A stretch of DNA of 64,000 bases from Sphingopyxis terrae subsp. terrae NBRC 15098 (GCF_001598815.1 NZ_BCZQ01000018.1:111793-175792), one strand, 5' to 3'; shown: positions 35,990 through 48,761, counted from the stretch's first letter. Made by a program: numbers and translations. Notes: generated from the letters alone by a model not told the origin.

Positions 35990-36661
35990 TCAGGCGTGCG
36001 TGCGGCTGGCGGCGCGGGCGGCCATCAGATCCCACAGGCCGCTGTGCTGTGCGATGAGCTGCTGTGCGCCAAAGGCCATCGCGCGCTCGACCGCCGGTGT
36101 TTCGGCGACGGCATTGGCAAGACGAGCGGTTTCGCGCAGGTCGGGCAGGGTGCAGCGTGGGACTTTCATTTCAAGCCGCTGGGCACTGATGTCGAGCAGG
36201 ACGCGGATCGTCCGCCAATCGAGTGTCAGCGCGATCGCCGCGCCAATCGCGCAGCCATTGCGATCGGATTCGGCGAGCATGTCGAGCGCCTTGCGCTGCG
36301 CGGCGACTGCCGCCTCGCACTGGGCTTGGCCCTGCGTGCTCGGCACCGGACCGACCGCGGCCGCGATTTTCGACAGGAAGGCGCGTTCCTGCGCAAAGGC
36401 TTGCGCGGTTTCGTCCATCCATTTGCGCGATGCCGCATCGACCGCCTTGCGCGCCGCGCTATCGACGATGCCGGGATAGCGGCCGTGGAGCAGGCAGAGA
36501 AAATGGACCGCGTCGGCAAGGTTGCGCATCGCGTCGGGGCCGCTCGACAGCGCACCCGATTTGACATGGCCGTGCGCGCCCGTTCCCTCGCTCGCGACGA
36601 GCGTGTCGAGCAGTTCGGCAATGCCGCGCGTCTGGGCCTGGGGCTGGGGCGACTGGCTCAA
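35990..36661 (-). CDS. Conserved hypothetical protein, helical
   Basis: A 223-residue soluble, largely helical protein (MSQSPQPQAQTRGIAELLDT through AARAASRTHA). It has no signal peptide or membrane segment. Segments AVHFLCLLHGRYPGIVD and SDRNGCAIGAAIALTLDWR stand out. I recognise no family with confidence. It lies upstream of moxR on the same strand with a 112-base gap. Confidence 0.7.
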   Translation of the reverse strand: MSQSPQPQAQTRGIAELLDTLVASEGTGAHGHVKSGALSSGPDAMRNLADAVHFLCLLHGRYPGIVDSAARKAVDAASRKWMDETAQAFAQERAFLSKIAAAVGPVPSTQGQAQCEAAVAAQRKALDMLAESDRNGCAIGAAIALTLDWRTIRVLLDISAQRLEMKVPRCTLPDLRETARLANAVAETPAVERAMAFGAQQLIAQHSGLWDLMAARAASRTHA

Positions 36662-36934
36662 GGCTGCATCCTCGTCTGTTGCGGCGGCTCTTGCGACCGG
36701 CGCCGTTGCAAATCAGGGGATCAGCATTAGCCGAACGTCGTAAACGTCGCGTTTATGAGGGGCGAGCGATTTCAGGTGCTTCTGTCCCACTCCTGCACAG
36801 CGGGCCTCGGTTCAACGCGCAAAGGGACCGGCAGCGGGTTGAGCTGCCGGTCCCTGCGCTGTTGCGGTCCAGTGGAGCGCCGCAACATGGGCGGGGCCGG
36901 TGCAAGGGAGAGGGAGAGCCGGCCCCGGTTCGAA

Positions 36935-37234
36935 TCAGGCAGCGAGCGCTAGTTCCTCGGCCTTTTCGGTCTTGGCAGCCGGCGCCGCTTCGGCGAGCGC
37001 CGGGGCGTCGACCGTATCGGCAGCGCGCTGCGACGGGAAGAAGAAGCGCGACGCGAGCACGATCAGGCCGAGGCCGAAATAGGCCGCGAAGGTCTGCACC
37101 GGGAAGAAGAAGAGCGGTGCGACGAACGCGAGACGCAGATACAGGGGGTTGAAGCCGAAATCCTGGCCCACCGCTTCGCAGATGCCGAAGAAGGTGTCCT
37201 GGCGGGAGAAGATATTCTGGTTTTCGTTTGCCAT
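36935..37234 (-). CDS. pspC: PspC-domain protein
   Basis: A 99-residue inner-membrane protein. Residues 1-70 match the PspC domain: NIFSRQDTFFGICEAVGQDFG, then two adjacent hydrophobic stretches (YLRLAFVAPLFFFPVQTFAAYFGLGLIVL split by a turn). The C-terminus is a Ala/Glu-rich tail. GAGGAAAGA precedes the ATG at 37234. PspC senses envelope stress in the phage-shock system. There is no pspA, pspB or pspF next to it, yet a sigma-54-type promoter lies 54 bases upstream, as for psp operons elsewhere. Confidence 0.85.
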   Translation of the reverse strand: MANENQNIFSRQDTFFGICEAVGQDFGFNPLYLRLAFVAPLFFFPVQTFAAYFGLGLIVLASRFFFPSQRAADTVDAPALAEAAPAAKTEKAEELALAA

Positions 37235-37287
37235 CGTTCGGTCTTTCCTCTTGGCGGCGGTGGGGAGGCCGCTCCTGCCCATGACTA

Positions 37288-37303
37288 AGCAATGGGCGTG
37301 CCA
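37288..37303 (-). promoter_or_regulatory. Sigma-54 (-24/-12) promoter of pspC
   Basis: On the minus strand the sequence is TGGCACGCCCATTGCT, matching the sigma-54 consensus TGGCACG-N4-TTGCW at every fixed position. It closely resembles the -24/-12 element of enterobacterial pspA. The pspC ATG is 54 bases downstream. Confidence 0.8.
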
Positions 37304-37538
37304 ATTGGTCATTCTCTCCATTTTCCGGGCTTTTTTGCATCCCTGCTTGAGGAATACGCCCGTGTTTGTTGAAATTATTCCCATCAATCGGGACAATGTG
37401 CCAATCGGCGTGATCGCCTGAACCGAGGCTGAAGCGATACGCCGACGGCGTCTCATCTGGTTGGGAAAGATGAAAATTTTAAGATGCTGCGCCAGATTTT
37501 TGTGCGATGCAGCAAAAATGTCACGCCGAGGCCGAAGC

Positions 37539-37567
37539 AAAACACCCCGCCGGTTGGGGCGGGGTGT
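37539..37567 (-). terminator. Rho-independent terminator of rpoD
   Basis: ACACCCCGCC (37542-37551) and GGCGGGGTGT (37558-37567) are perfect 10-base complements with a 6-base loop. On the minus strand the hairpin ends in TTTT, 24 bases beyond the rpoD stop. Confidence 0.85.
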
Positions 37568-37590
37568 CTGATTTTTCGGTGCGGATCGCC

Positions 37591-39606
37591 CTATTGGTCG
37601 AGGAAGCTGCGCATCTTGCGGCTGCGGCTCGGATGCTTGAGCTTGCGCAGTGCCTTCGCTTCGATCTGGCGGATACGTTCGCGCGTCACGCTGAACTGTT
37701 GGCCGACCTCTTCAAGGGTATGGTCGGTGTTCATGCCGATGCCGAAGCGCATGCGCAGTACCCGTTCCTCGCGCGGCGTCAGCGACGCCAAAACGCGCGT
37801 AACCGTTTCCTTGAGGTTCGACTGCACCGCAGCGTCGACCGGGATGACGGCATTCTTGTCCTCGATGAAATCGCCGAGGTGGCTGTCTTCCTCGTCGCCG
37901 ATCGGCGTTTCGAGGCTGATCGGCTCCTTGGCGATCTTCATCACCTTGCGGACCTTTTCGAGCGGCATCGACAGACGCTCGGCCATTTCCTCCGGCGTCG
38001 GCTCGCGGCCGCTTTCGTGGAGGAACTGGCGGCTGCAGCGCACCAGCTTGTTGATCGTCTCGATCATATGGACCGGGATGCGGATCGTACGCGCCTGGTC
38101 GGCGATCGAGCGGGTGATCGCCTGCCGGATCCACCAGGTCGCATAGGTGCTGAACTTGTAGCCGCGGCGATACTCGAATTTGTCGACCGCCTTCATCAGG
38201 CCGATATTGCCTTCCTGAATGAGGTCGAGGAACTGCAGGCCGCGGTTGGTATATTTCTTCGCGATCGAGATCACGAGACGCAGGTTCGCCTCGACCATTT
38301 CCTTCTTGGCGATGCGCGCTTCGCGCTCGCCCTTCTGGACCATGTTCACGACGCGGCGGAACTCGGGCAGGCTCATGCCCGCCGCCTGGGCGATTTCCGA
38401 AATCTCGGTCCGGATGCGGTCGACCGCCGCGCCCTCATTCTCGGCGAACGCCGCCCACTTCTTGTCGAGCTTGCCGACTTCGTCGAGCCAGTTTTCTTCG
38501 AGTTCCCGCCCGACATAATGGTCGAGGAAGGCCTTGCGCGGCACCTTATGGCGTTCGGCAAGGCGCAGCATCTGGCCGCCGAGCGCAGTCAGGCGCCGGT
38601 TGTAGCTGTAAAGCTGGTCAACCAGATATTCGATCTTGGTACCGTGGAACTGCACGCTTTCGACCTGCGCGGTAAGTTCCTCGCGCAGCTTGTGATATTT
38701 CTTTTCCTGCGCGTCGGGGAAGTCGCCCGCCGTCGACAGCGCCTCGAGCCGGGCGTCCTGAAGCTTCTGGAACGCCTTGAAGCTCTTGGTGATATTAGCG
38801 AATTTCTCGAGCGCGTCGGGCTTGAGCAATTCTTCCATCGCGGCGAGGCTCAGCGTGTTGTCCTCGTCGTCTTCCTCAAAGCTTTCGCGCTTGCCCGACG
38901 AGCCTTCGCCGTCCTCGTCATCGCCGTCAGCCGAAGGTTCTTCCTCGACCTCGTCCTCGTCCTTGAACGAGACGCCCGCGGTCTTTTCGCTGATTTCGCC
39001 GTCGTCGCCTTCACCCTCGTCATCGAGGTTTTCGGGCGCCGGATCCTTCGACAACATCGCTTCGAGGTCGACGATCTCGCGCAGTTGCATGTCGCCGTTG
39101 TTGAGCGCGTTCGACCATTCGATGATCGCGTTGAAGGTCAGCGGGCTTTCGCACAGGCCGAGGATCATCGTGTCGCGGCCCGCCTCGATGCGCTTCGCGA
39201 TCGCGATTTCACCTTCGCGGCTCAAAAGCTCGACCGCGCCCATTTCGCGCAGATACATGCGCACCGGGTCGTCGGTGCGATCGACCGTTTCCTTCTTCTT
39301 TTCGATCGCGGGATTGGACACCGACCCCGTGTTGGCGCTGACGTCGATATCGTCATCGCTTTCCTGTTCGGCTTCTTCCTGCACATCCTCGTCGCTTTCG
39401 ACGATGTTGATGCCCATGTCGGAAATCGCCGACATGATATCCTCGATCTGCTCCGAAGACATCTGATCCTGCGGCAGGGCTTCGTTGAGCTCGTCGTAGG
39501 TCAGGTAGCCGCGCTTCTTGCCGCGCGCGATCAGCTTTTTGACGTCGGCCTCGTTGAGGTCGATCAGCGGCGCGTCGGTGTCGGCTTCGGTGTTCTTGGT
39601 GGCCAT
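37591..39606 (-). CDS. rpoD: Primary sigma factor RpoD (sigma-70)
   Basis: A 671-residue housekeeping sigma factor. The N-terminal region 1.1 and an acidic non-conserved insert (residues about 190-250, many Asp/Glu) precede the core: region 2 ([59 protein letters not shown]) and region 4.2 ([20 protein letters not shown]). Ends [11 protein letters not shown]. It follows dnaG in the order dnaG-rpoD with 35 bases between, echoing the classical macromolecular synthesis operon but without rpsU. Confidence 0.98.
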   Translation of the reverse strand: MATKNTEADTDAPLIDLNEADVKKLIARGKKRGYLTYDELNEALPQDQMSSEQIEDIMSAISDMGINIVESDEDVQEEAEQESDDDIDVSANTGSVSNPAIEKKKETVDRTDDPVRMYLREMGAVELLSREGEIAIAKRIEAGRDTMILGLCESPLTFNAIIEWSNALNNGDMQLREIVDLEAMLSKDPAPENLDDEGEGDDGEISEKTAGVSFKDEDEVEEEPSADGDDEDGEGSSGKRESFEEDDEDNTLSLAAMEELLKPDALEKFANITKSFKAFQKLQDARLEALSTAGDFPDAQEKKYHKLREELTAQVESVQFHGTKIEYLVDQLYSYNRRLTALGGQMLRLAERHKVPRKAFLDHYVGRELEENWLDEVGKLDKKWAAFAENEGAAVDRIRTEISEIAQAAGMSLPEFRRVVNMVQKGEREARIAKKEMVEANLRLVISIAKKYTNRGLQFLDLIQEGNIGLMKAVDKFEYRRGYKFSTYATWWIRQAITRSIADQARTIRIPVHMIETINKLVRCSRQFLHESGREPTPEEMAERLSMPLEKVRKVMKIAKEPISLETPIGDEEDSHLGDFIEDKNAVIPVDAAVQSNLKETVTRVLASLTPREERVLRMRFGIGMNTDHTLEEVGQQFSVTRERIRQIEAKALRKLKHPSRSRKMRSFLDQ

Positions 39607-39641
39607 ATGCTTCAGTCGTTCCTGCCTTGGGGCAATATATG

Positions 39642-41522
39642 TCAGCTCTGGCTGCTGTCGGACAGCGCGGCCAGGCGGCGGGTCAGTTCCTCATCCATCG
39701 CGCGCAGCTTTTGCTGTCGGGCATGGCCCTCGTCGTCCATCGTGCGCATATAGTCCGCGGTCGCCTCGGAAAGCCGAGCGCGGATTTCAGGCTGCGTCAC
39801 GAGCACGCCGATATATTCGTCAAGGTCACGCAGCGCGATTTCCCGAGCCGCTTCAACCTCTTCGCCTTCGAGCCTTCGATTGAATGAGAAGTGCATTCCG
39901 TCGGCTCTGAGCAATGTCGTCGCCCTATTATACACTTTCATTGGCTCCAATATGGCAAGCAACCCCTCGGTATCAAGCCCTTCTTGCGCTGCCGCGCTGT
40001 CAAGTATTGCGCGGAGCAGTTCGGCGTCGGCAGAATCGGGCACAGCGAGCCGTATGAGCGCCTCTTCATTGCGGGCGATCGCCTGCGGATAGCGGAGCAG
40101 TCCGCCGAGCAACGCCGCGGCGAGCGGCGCCGCGATTCCGGCCTTGCCGATGGAACGCGTCTCGTCGGCCGGAGGTTGCAGGCGCGGGTCCGGCGCGAAG
40201 CGGCGCCCGCCCCCGCGTGATGCCTGCGGCGCCCAGGGCACGCGCCCGCCACGCTCGGCGCGCGGGCGCGCGAACAGCGCGTCGAGCCGCTCGCGAAACG
40301 CCTCGCGATAATGGTGCCGCACGTCGGCATCCTGGATCGCGTCGGCATGGGCGAGCAGCCGCGTCTTGAGCGCCGCGCGCTCTTCGGGGGTGGTGAGCGG
40401 CCCCGCCGCAACCTCATGCGCCCACAGCCGTTCGACGAGCGGCTGCGCCTCGTCGAGGATGGCGGCAAAGCCTGCGGCGCCCTTGGCGCGGACAAGGTCG
40501 TCGGGATCCTGCCCCGCCGGCAGGGTCGCGAAGGCAAGGCTGAAGCCCGGGCGGAGCAGCGGCAGCGCGCGCGTTGCCGCGCGCATCGCGGCCTTTTGCC
40601 CGGCATTGTCGCCGTCGAAGCAGAGCAGCGGCACGGAAACCATCCGCCACAACATGCCGAGCTGGTTCTCGGTCAGCGCGGTGCCGAGCGGCGCAACGGC
40701 GTCGGCGATCCCCGCTTCGGCGAGCGCGATGACGTCCATATAGCCTTCGACGACGATCACCCGGTTCGTCTGGCGCGACGCGGGGCTTGCCTTGTCGAGA
40801 TTGAAGAGCGTGCGCCCCTTGTCGAAGAGCGGCGTATCGGGCGAGTTCAGATATTTGGGTTCGCCGTCGCCCAGGATCCGGCCGCCGAACGCGATCACGC
40901 GCCCGCGTGCATCGCGGATCGGGATCATCAGCCGGCCGCGGAAGCGGTCGTAAGGCTCTTTGTCGTCGACGGCGATGAGCATGCCGGACTCCACCAGCAT
41001 CGCGGTGGGGAATTTCTTGAGCGCCTCTTTCAGCGCGCTGCGACTGTCGGGTGCGAGGCCGAAGGCAAAGGCGCGGCGGGTGGCGTCCGAAATGCCGCGC
41101 CTCGCCAGATAGTCGCGCGCCGGGGCACCGTTGGTGCTTTCAAGCTGCTGCGCGAACCAGTCGGCCGCGCCCTGCACCACGTCGCGCAGACTCGCCTGCT
41201 CCTCGGCCTTTTTCGCGGCGCGCGGGTCGGGGGCGGGGACGTCCATCCCCGCCTCGGCAGCGAGTTCCTTGACCGCGTCCATGAACGACAGGCCGCGCTG
41301 ATCGGTCATCCAGCGGATCGCATCGCCATGCGCCGAGCAGCCGAAGCAGTGGTAGAAGCCCTTTTCGTCGTTGATCGTGAAACTGGGGGTCTTTTCGTTA
41401 TGGAAAGGGCAACAGGCCTTATACTCGCGCCCCGCGCGCGTGATCTTCACCGTCCGCCCGATCAGGGTCGACAGCGTGATCCGCGAGCGCAATTCGTCCA
41501 GCCATTGCGGGGTGAGGGTCAT
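39642..41522 (-). CDS. dnaG: DNA primase DnaG
   Basis: A 626-residue primase. The CHC2 zinc finger spans residues about 38-62 ([12 protein letters not shown], then YHCFGC), the Toprim catalytic core has [11 protein letters not shown] and [12 protein letters not shown], and the C-terminal region is the DnaB-binding domain. It synthesises RNA primers for replication. The ATG overlaps the stop of the GIY-YIG gene by ATGA, so translation is probably coupled. Confidence 0.97.
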   Translation of the reverse strand: MTLTPQWLDELRSRITLSTLIGRTVKITRAGREYKACCPFHNEKTPSFTINDEKGFYHCFGCSAHGDAIRWMTDQRGLSFMDAVKELAAEAGMDVPAPDPRAAKKAEEQASLRDVVQGAADWFAQQLESTNGAPARDYLARRGISDATRRAFAFGLAPDSRSALKEALKKFPTAMLVESGMLIAVDDKEPYDRFRGRLMIPIRDARGRVIAFGGRILGDGEPKYLNSPDTPLFDKGRTLFNLDKASPASRQTNRVIVVEGYMDVIALAEAGIADAVAPLGTALTENQLGMLWRMVSVPLLCFDGDNAGQKAAMRAATRALPLLRPGFSLAFATLPAGQDPDDLVRAKGAAGFAAILDEAQPLVERLWAHEVAAGPLTTPEERAALKTRLLAHADAIQDADVRHHYREAFRERLDALFARPRAERGGRVPWAPQASRGGGRRFAPDPRLQPPADETRSIGKAGIAAPLAAALLGGLLRYPQAIARNEEALIRLAVPDSADAELLRAILDSAAAQEGLDTEGLLAILEPMKVYNRATTLLRADGMHFSFNRRLEGEEVEAAREIALRDLDEYIGVLVTQPEIRARLSEATADYMRTMDDEGHARQQKLRAMDEELTRRLAALSDSSQS

Positions 41523-41956
41523 TCTTCTCCCCTCACTTGGCGAGCCATCATCCCAATCCCGTTCGTGTCGAGCGAAGTCGAGACACGTTTGCGCCCGGCC
41601 TCACGTCCCTCGACTTCGCTCGGGGCGAACGGAGTGGGAGAGTGTGTCTCGGCAGAAGCCGGCAGGGGAGGACGTTCTTTAGGCGGTTTGGCGAAATGCC
41701 CCACCATAGCCCAGTCGCCGCGGATCAGCGCTTCCTTCTTGGCTCGCGACCAAGGCTTGATGCGCCGTTCTGCCTCCAGCGCTTCGACGCGCGTCGCAAA
41801 ATCTTGCGACCAAGCCAGAGTCACGGGCTTCCGTCGCGAGGTAAAATCGCAAAATCCGCCATGTTGATGCTCAGCGATGCGGCGTTCCAAATTATCGGTG
41901 TGTCCCGTGTAATAGCGACCGTCGGAGCAGCGCAGCATGTAGGTCCAGAACACCAT
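41519..41956 (-). CDS. GIY-YIG nuclease-family protein with repeat-derived tail
   Basis: A 145-residue protein. Residues 1-85 are a standard small GIY-YIG domain: WTYMLRCSDGRYYTGHTDNL, then RRIAEHQHGGF and ALEAERRIKPWSRAKKEALI. The remaining C-terminal tail (residues about 105-140) is encoded by the palindromic repeat at 41559-41632 (SPTPFAPSEVEG and RVSTSLDTNG). The tail runs on to a 4-base overlap with dnaG. Related proteins normally end near residue 100, so the tail is probably an acquired addition. Precise nuclease substrate unknown. Confidence 0.9.
   Translation of the reverse strand: MVFWTYMLRCSDGRYYTGHTDNLERRIAEHQHGGFCDFTSRRKPVTLAWSQDFATRVEALEAERRIKPWSRAKKEALIRGDWAMVGHFAKPPKERPPLPASAETHSPTPFAPSEVEGREAGRKRVSTSLDTNGIGMMARQVRGEE
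41559..41632. repeat. Palindromic repeat, family A copy 2, inside the GIY-YIG gene
   Basis: The left arm 41559-41587 is the same as the arm at 2479 (28 of 29 bases); the right arm 41607-41632 pairs imperfectly. It is translated as the C-terminal tail of the GIY-YIG protein. Copy 3 follows 340 bases further on, upstream of the gene, so the gene is bracketed by two copies. Confidence 0.88.
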
Positions 41957-41968
41957 CCCGCCACATAA

Positions 41969-42047
41969 CCGTTCGTCCCGAGCGAAGTCGAGACACGTTG
42001 GCGTGGCGCAAGGTAGAACGTCCGTCGACTACGCTCGGGACGAACGG
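41969..42047. repeat. Palindromic repeat, family A copy 3
   Basis: The left arm 41969-41997 (CCGTTCGTCCCGAGCGAAGT onward) pairs with 42024-42047, imperfectly. It occupies the gap between the YqeY-like stop and the GIY-YIG start. Confidence 0.85.
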
Positions 42048-42069
42048 AGAAAAAGGCCGTGTTTGAGGT

Positions 42070-42522
42070 TTAACTCAGCGCCGCCTTCACCCATCCGCTT
42101 GCCTTGCTCATGTCGAGCTGGCTGCCGTGGCGGTCTTTCACCGCCGCCATCACCTTGCCCATGTCCTTGACGCTGGTCGCGCCGAGTTCGGCGACGATCG
42201 CGCGGATTGCGGCGGTGGCGTCGGCTTCGGAGAGCTGCGCGGGCAGGAAATCCTCGATCACCACGACCTCGGCCGCTTCGGCGTCGGCAAGTTCCTGGCG
42301 GCCGCCCTGTTCGTACATGGCGATCGATTCGCGGCGCTGCTTGACCATCTTCTGGAGCACGTCGGTGACGAGCACATCGTCGTCGGCCGGCGCCGTCCCG
42401 GTGCGCAGCTCGATGTCGCGGTCCTTGATCTTGGCCAGCATCAGCCGGATGGTGCCCAAACGCGCCTTGTCGCCGGCCTTCATCGCGGCAACCTGCGCAG
42501 CCTTGATGTCATCGCGAATCAT
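42070..42522 (-). CDS. GatB/YqeY-domain protein
   Basis: A 150-residue protein starting MIRDDIKAAQVAAMKAGDKA, with GGGGA upstream of the ATG at 42522. It has the YqeY pattern: LGTIRLMLAKIKDRDIELR, VLQKMVKQRRESIAMYEQGG, FLPAQLSEADATAAIRAIV and a C-terminal KASGWVKAALS. The domain is related to the tRNA-binding tail of GatB and may bind tRNA, but the free-standing protein has no proven role. Divergent from carA. Confidence 0.92.
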   Translation of the reverse strand: MIRDDIKAAQVAAMKAGDKARLGTIRLMLAKIKDRDIELRTGTAPADDDVLVTDVLQKMVKQRRESIAMYEQGGRQELADAEAAEVVVIEDFLPAQLSEADATAAIRAIVAELGATSVKDMGKVMAAVKDRHGSQLDMSKASGWVKAALS

Positions 42523-42653
42523 GCGTGTCCCCATGTGCTGCAAATTTCGGAAAGAGCCTCTCTAGCGGGAAGATTCCAAATCCGATAGCTTGTGAATCAC
42601 TTTTTTGCCGCCTACTTGGTCGGCCGTTTAGCCCCCCGTCCGGAGCAGTTTAA

Positions 42654-43913
42654 ATGGCACCAGCCAATCCATCCGCCGCGCCTTCTGGAGCGACCGGCGT
42701 CCTCGTTCTTGCCGATGGCACGGTCCTGTGGGGCGTGGGCTATGGCGCCGCCGGGGCGGGTGTCGGCGAAATCTGTTTCAACACCGCGATGACCGGATAT
42801 CAGGAGATACTGACCGACCCGAGCTATGCCGGGCAGATCATCACCTTCACCTTTCCGCACATCGGCAATGTCGGCGCGAATCCAGAGGATATCGAACGCA
42901 GCGCGCGGGCGGCCATCGGCTGCATCACCCGCGAACTGCCGACCGCACCGAGCAATTTCCGCAGCGTCCAGACGCTGCCCGAATGGATGGCCGAACAGGG
43001 CCTGATCGGGCTGGCCGGTATCGACACGCGCGCGCTGACCCGCCGTATCCGCGATGCGGGCGCCCCCAATGGCGTGATCGCGCACAGCCCCGACGGCAAG
43101 TTCGACATCGACGCGCTGCTGGCGATGGCGCGCGGTTGGCCGGGGCTGGAGGGCATGGACCTAGCGAAGGAAGTCAGCCGCACGGATACCGGCGATTGGG
43201 ATGCGGGGACATGGGCGCTGGGCAAGGGCTACGCTTCTCCCCTCCCGCATGCGGGAGGGGCCGGGGATGGGCCGACGTCTGCACCGGCATCTGGGAACAT
43301 GCCCACCCCTAACCCCTCCCGCGAGCGGGAGGGGGATAGCAGACCCCATGTCGTCGCGATCGATTATGGCGCGAAGGACAATATCTTCCGTAACCTCGTG
43401 AAGGCCGGCGCGCGGGTCACCGTGGTCCCCGCGACTGCGACCCTCGACGAGGTGCTGAGCCACCAGCCCGCGGGCGTTTTCCTGTCGAACGGCCCCGGCG
43501 ACCCCGCGGCGACCGGCGAATATGCGGTGCCGGTGATCCAGGGGCTGCTCGAACGCAATGTTCCGATCTTCGGCATCTGCCTTGGCCACCAGATGCTCGC
43601 CATCGCGGCGGGCGCGAAGACGGTGAAGATGCACCAGGGCCACCGCGGCGCGAACCATCCGGTGCAGCGCGTCGGCGGCGACTTCGCCGACGGCGTGGTC
43701 GAGATCACCAGTATGAACCACGGCTTCGCAGTGGACGCCGCGACACTGCCCGCAGGCGTGGTCGAGACGCACAAGAGCCTGTTCGACGGATCGAACTGCG
43801 GCATCGCGATCACGGGCAAGCAGGCGTTCAGCGTGCAATATCACCCCGAGGCGAGCCCGGGGCCACAGGACAGCTTCTATCTGTTCGAGAAGTTTGTGGG
43901 TGGGTTGAAGTGA
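42654..43913 (+). CDS. carA: Carbamoyl-phosphate synthase small subunit, with palindromic-element insert
   Basis: A 419-residue glutaminase subunit that feeds ammonia to CarB. The N-terminal domain (GVLVLADGTVLWGVG, FNTAMTGYQEILTDPSYAGQ) and the class I glutamine amidotransferase domain (nucleophile Cys in GICLGHQMLA, then YHPEASPGPQD with catalytic His/Glu) are complete. Between them, at residues about 194-228, lies an unusual Pro/Ser/Gly-rich stretch (ASPLPHAGGAG, PNPSREREG) encoded by an inserted palindromic element, so the protein is about 30 residues longer than usual. The frame is maintained. The stop overlaps the next gene's GTG start (GTGA). Confidence 0.95.
   Translation: MAPANPSAAPSGATGVLVLADGTVLWGVGYGAAGAGVGEICFNTAMTGYQEILTDPSYAGQIITFTFPHIGNVGANPEDIERSARAAIGCITRELPTAPSNFRSVQTLPEWMAEQGLIGLAGIDTRALTRRIRDAGAPNGVIAHSPDGKFDIDALLAMARGWPGLEGMDLAKEVSRTDTGDWDAGTWALGKGYASPLPHAGGAGDGPTSAPASGNMPTPNPSREREGDSRPHVVAIDYGAKDNIFRNLVKAGARVTVVPATATLDEVLSHQPAGVFLSNGPGDPAATGEYAVPVIQGLLERNVPIFGICLGHQMLAIAAGAKTVKMHQGHRGANHPVQRVGGDFADGVVEITSMNHGFAVDAATLPAGVVETHKSLFDGSNCGIAITGKQAFSVQYHPEASPGPQDSFYLFEKFVGGLK
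43236..43336. repeat. Palindromic element (family E) inserted in frame in carA
   Basis: Two hairpins, CCCCTCCCGCATGCGGGAGGGG-type at 43239-43260 and its near-twin at 43313-43334, flank a spacer. The element resembles the Rickettsia palindromic element idea: a mobile repeat tolerated inside a coding region. It lies between the carA N-terminal and amidotransferase domains and contributes about 33 codons with no stop. Confidence 0.85.
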
Positions 43914-44214
43914 TTGCTCGCGCCGTTACGGCAATCACGCTTATGCTGACATTGGCGGGATGCGCGGCCAGCCCCACAGATTCCGACGCGGAAAGATTGA
44001 AGGCGGGGCTGGCACGTGTGGAGACACAATGCGGCGCAAAGCCGGGCACGTTAAAACTCGATAGCGATAACTTGGTCGCAGTGATGCCGACGCCGGATGC
44101 AAAATACGAAACGATCGATTGCGTGTTTCGAGAGCTGAAGAAGCCCGAGTTCTCGGACCACATCAAACTCGGCTTCGTCGGCAACGAATCATACGCAGCA
44201 GAAGAACAGAAATA

Positions 44215-44215
<1 letters not shown>
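43910..44215 (+). CDS. Small lipoprotein between carA and carB
   Basis: A 101-residue protein with a lipobox ([11 protein letters not shown]). The mature part has two Cys ([10 protein letters not shown] and TIDCVFREL) that could form a disulfide. It starts at GTG 43910, overlapping the carA stop by 4 bases, and its TAA shares a base with the carB ATG (TAATG), so all three are translationally coupled. No family recognised. It is unusual for an unrelated lipoprotein to separate carA and carB. Confidence 0.8.
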
Positions 44216-47535
<3,320 letters not shown>

Positions 47536-47632
47536 GGGACCGCTTCATCTCCCTACATTGACGGAAACAGCGGCTCAGCCGCCCCGGCGAAGTTTCGCTG
47601 GCGGTGGATTATTGACGAAGGACAACAGGATA

Positions 47633-48109
47633 ATGGCAAGCGTTGAAAAGGTTCCGATGCTGCAGGAAGGCTATGAGAAGCTGAGCGCACAGCTCGCCAC
47701 TCTCAAAGCCGAACGCCCCCTCATCGTCGATGCGATCGAGGAAGCGCGCGCGCATGGCGACCTTTCGGAAAATGCCGAATATCACGCCGCGAAGGAACGC
47801 CAAGGCCAGGTCGAAGCGACCATCGGCGATCTGGAGGACAAGCTGTCGCGTGCGCAGGTCATCGACCCGACGACGCTGTCGGGCGACCGCATCGTATTCG
47901 GTGCGACGGTGACGCTCGCCGACGAGGACGACAAGCCGGTCAAATATCAGATCGTGGGTCAGGCCGAGGCCGACGCCAAGGTGGGCAAGATCAGCTATAA
48001 TTCGCCGCTCGGGCGCGCGCTAATCGGCCGCAAGGTCGATGACGAGATCGAAGTCACCGTTCCGGCGGGCGACAAATATTATCTCGTCACGAAGATCGAA
48101 TTCATCTGA
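47633..48109 (+). CDS. greA: Transcription elongation factor GreA
   Basis: A 158-residue factor that rescues backtracked RNA polymerase by stimulating transcript cleavage. The N-terminal coiled coil carries the acidic tip ([20 protein letters not shown]) and the C-terminal domain ends [21 protein letters not shown]. The start at 47633 ([10 protein letters not shown]) matches the family; AGGA lies 6 bases upstream. 97 bases downstream of carB, possibly the same transcript. Confidence 0.97.
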   Translation: MASVEKVPMLQEGYEKLSAQLATLKAERPLIVDAIEEARAHGDLSENAEYHAAKERQGQVEATIGDLEDKLSRAQVIDPTTLSGDRIVFGATVTLADEDDKPVKYQIVGQAEADAKVGKISYNSPLGRALIGRKVDDEIEVTVPAGDKYYLVTKIEFI

Positions 48110-48122
48110 CGATCGCGCCGAA

Positions 48123-48758
48123 ATGAAACCGCAGGACACACCGCTGGTCACGGGAGTTTCCGTGCTATGCGCGGTGATCTTCATCCTGCTGTCGATCAGC
48201 GGCTATCAGGTCGAGGCGATCGTGCGCGCGGGTTTCATTCCCGCGCGCTTTGCGATGGAGCCGATTGCGGCGCCGGGCTTTTTCGTGCCCTTCGCGCTCA
48301 CCCCGTTGACCTCCGCCCTTCTGCACGGCGGAATCCTCCACCTGGTGTTCAATCTGGTCGTCTTGCTGTTCATCGGCCGCCAGCTCGAAGCACCGCTGGG
48401 GTCGAAGGCGATGGCGATATTGCTCGTCGCCGGCGCCTATGCGGGGGCCTTCGCGCAATATCTGGCCGATCCGCAATCGCCGGTGCCGATGATCGGCGCC
48501 TCGGGCGCGATTTCGGCGCTGATCGCGGTGTTCGCGCTGATTTTCAGCCGCTCCGAGACGCAGGCGCTAGGGCCGATTCCGGCGCATTGGGTGCGCGCAC
48601 TGTGGCTGGCGGCAGCATGGATCGGGGTGCAGGTCCTGATCGGCTTTGCGGGCGGCGCAGGATTCGGCCTCGTTGCGATCTGGGCGCATGTCGGCGGCTT
48701 CCTCGCGGGGATCTTGCTCGCACGGCCGTTGCTGCGCTGGCGCTTCGGCGCGCGCTGA
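48123..48758 (+). CDS. Rhomboid-family intramembrane serine protease
   Basis: A 211-residue six-helix membrane protein. The catalytic Ser is in GASGAISAL (residue 128), the His in AIWAHVGGFLAG (residue 189), and the HxxxN-type motif is HLVFN (73-77). Rhomboids cleave transmembrane helices of other proteins; substrates here are unknown. It follows greA by 13 bases and may be co-transcribed. Confidence 0.92.
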   Translation: MKPQDTPLVTGVSVLCAVIFILLSISGYQVEAIVRAGFIPARFAMEPIAAPGFFVPFALTPLTSALLHGGILHLVFNLVVLLFIGRQLEAPLGSKAMAILLVAGAYAGAFAQYLADPQSPVPMIGASGAISALIAVFALIFSRSETQALGPIPAHWVRALWLAAAWIGVQVLIGFAGGAGFGLVAIWAHVGGFLAGILLARPLLRWRFGAR

Positions 48759-48761
48759 CCG

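Larger units (their letters stand above)
37235..37590. other. Intergenic region with pspC promoter and rpoD terminator
   Basis: No gene is supported in this 356-base gap. It holds the candidate sigma-54 promoter (37288-37303), the inverted repeat GGAATA/TATTCC at about 37349-37379 (a possible enhancer-binding site about 50 bases upstream of the promoter) and the rpoD terminator (37542-37567). Confidence 0.7.

Noticed and set aside
37507..39753. 748-codon plus-strand frame
   Set aside because: Antisense to rpoD, which is unmistakable on the minus strand.
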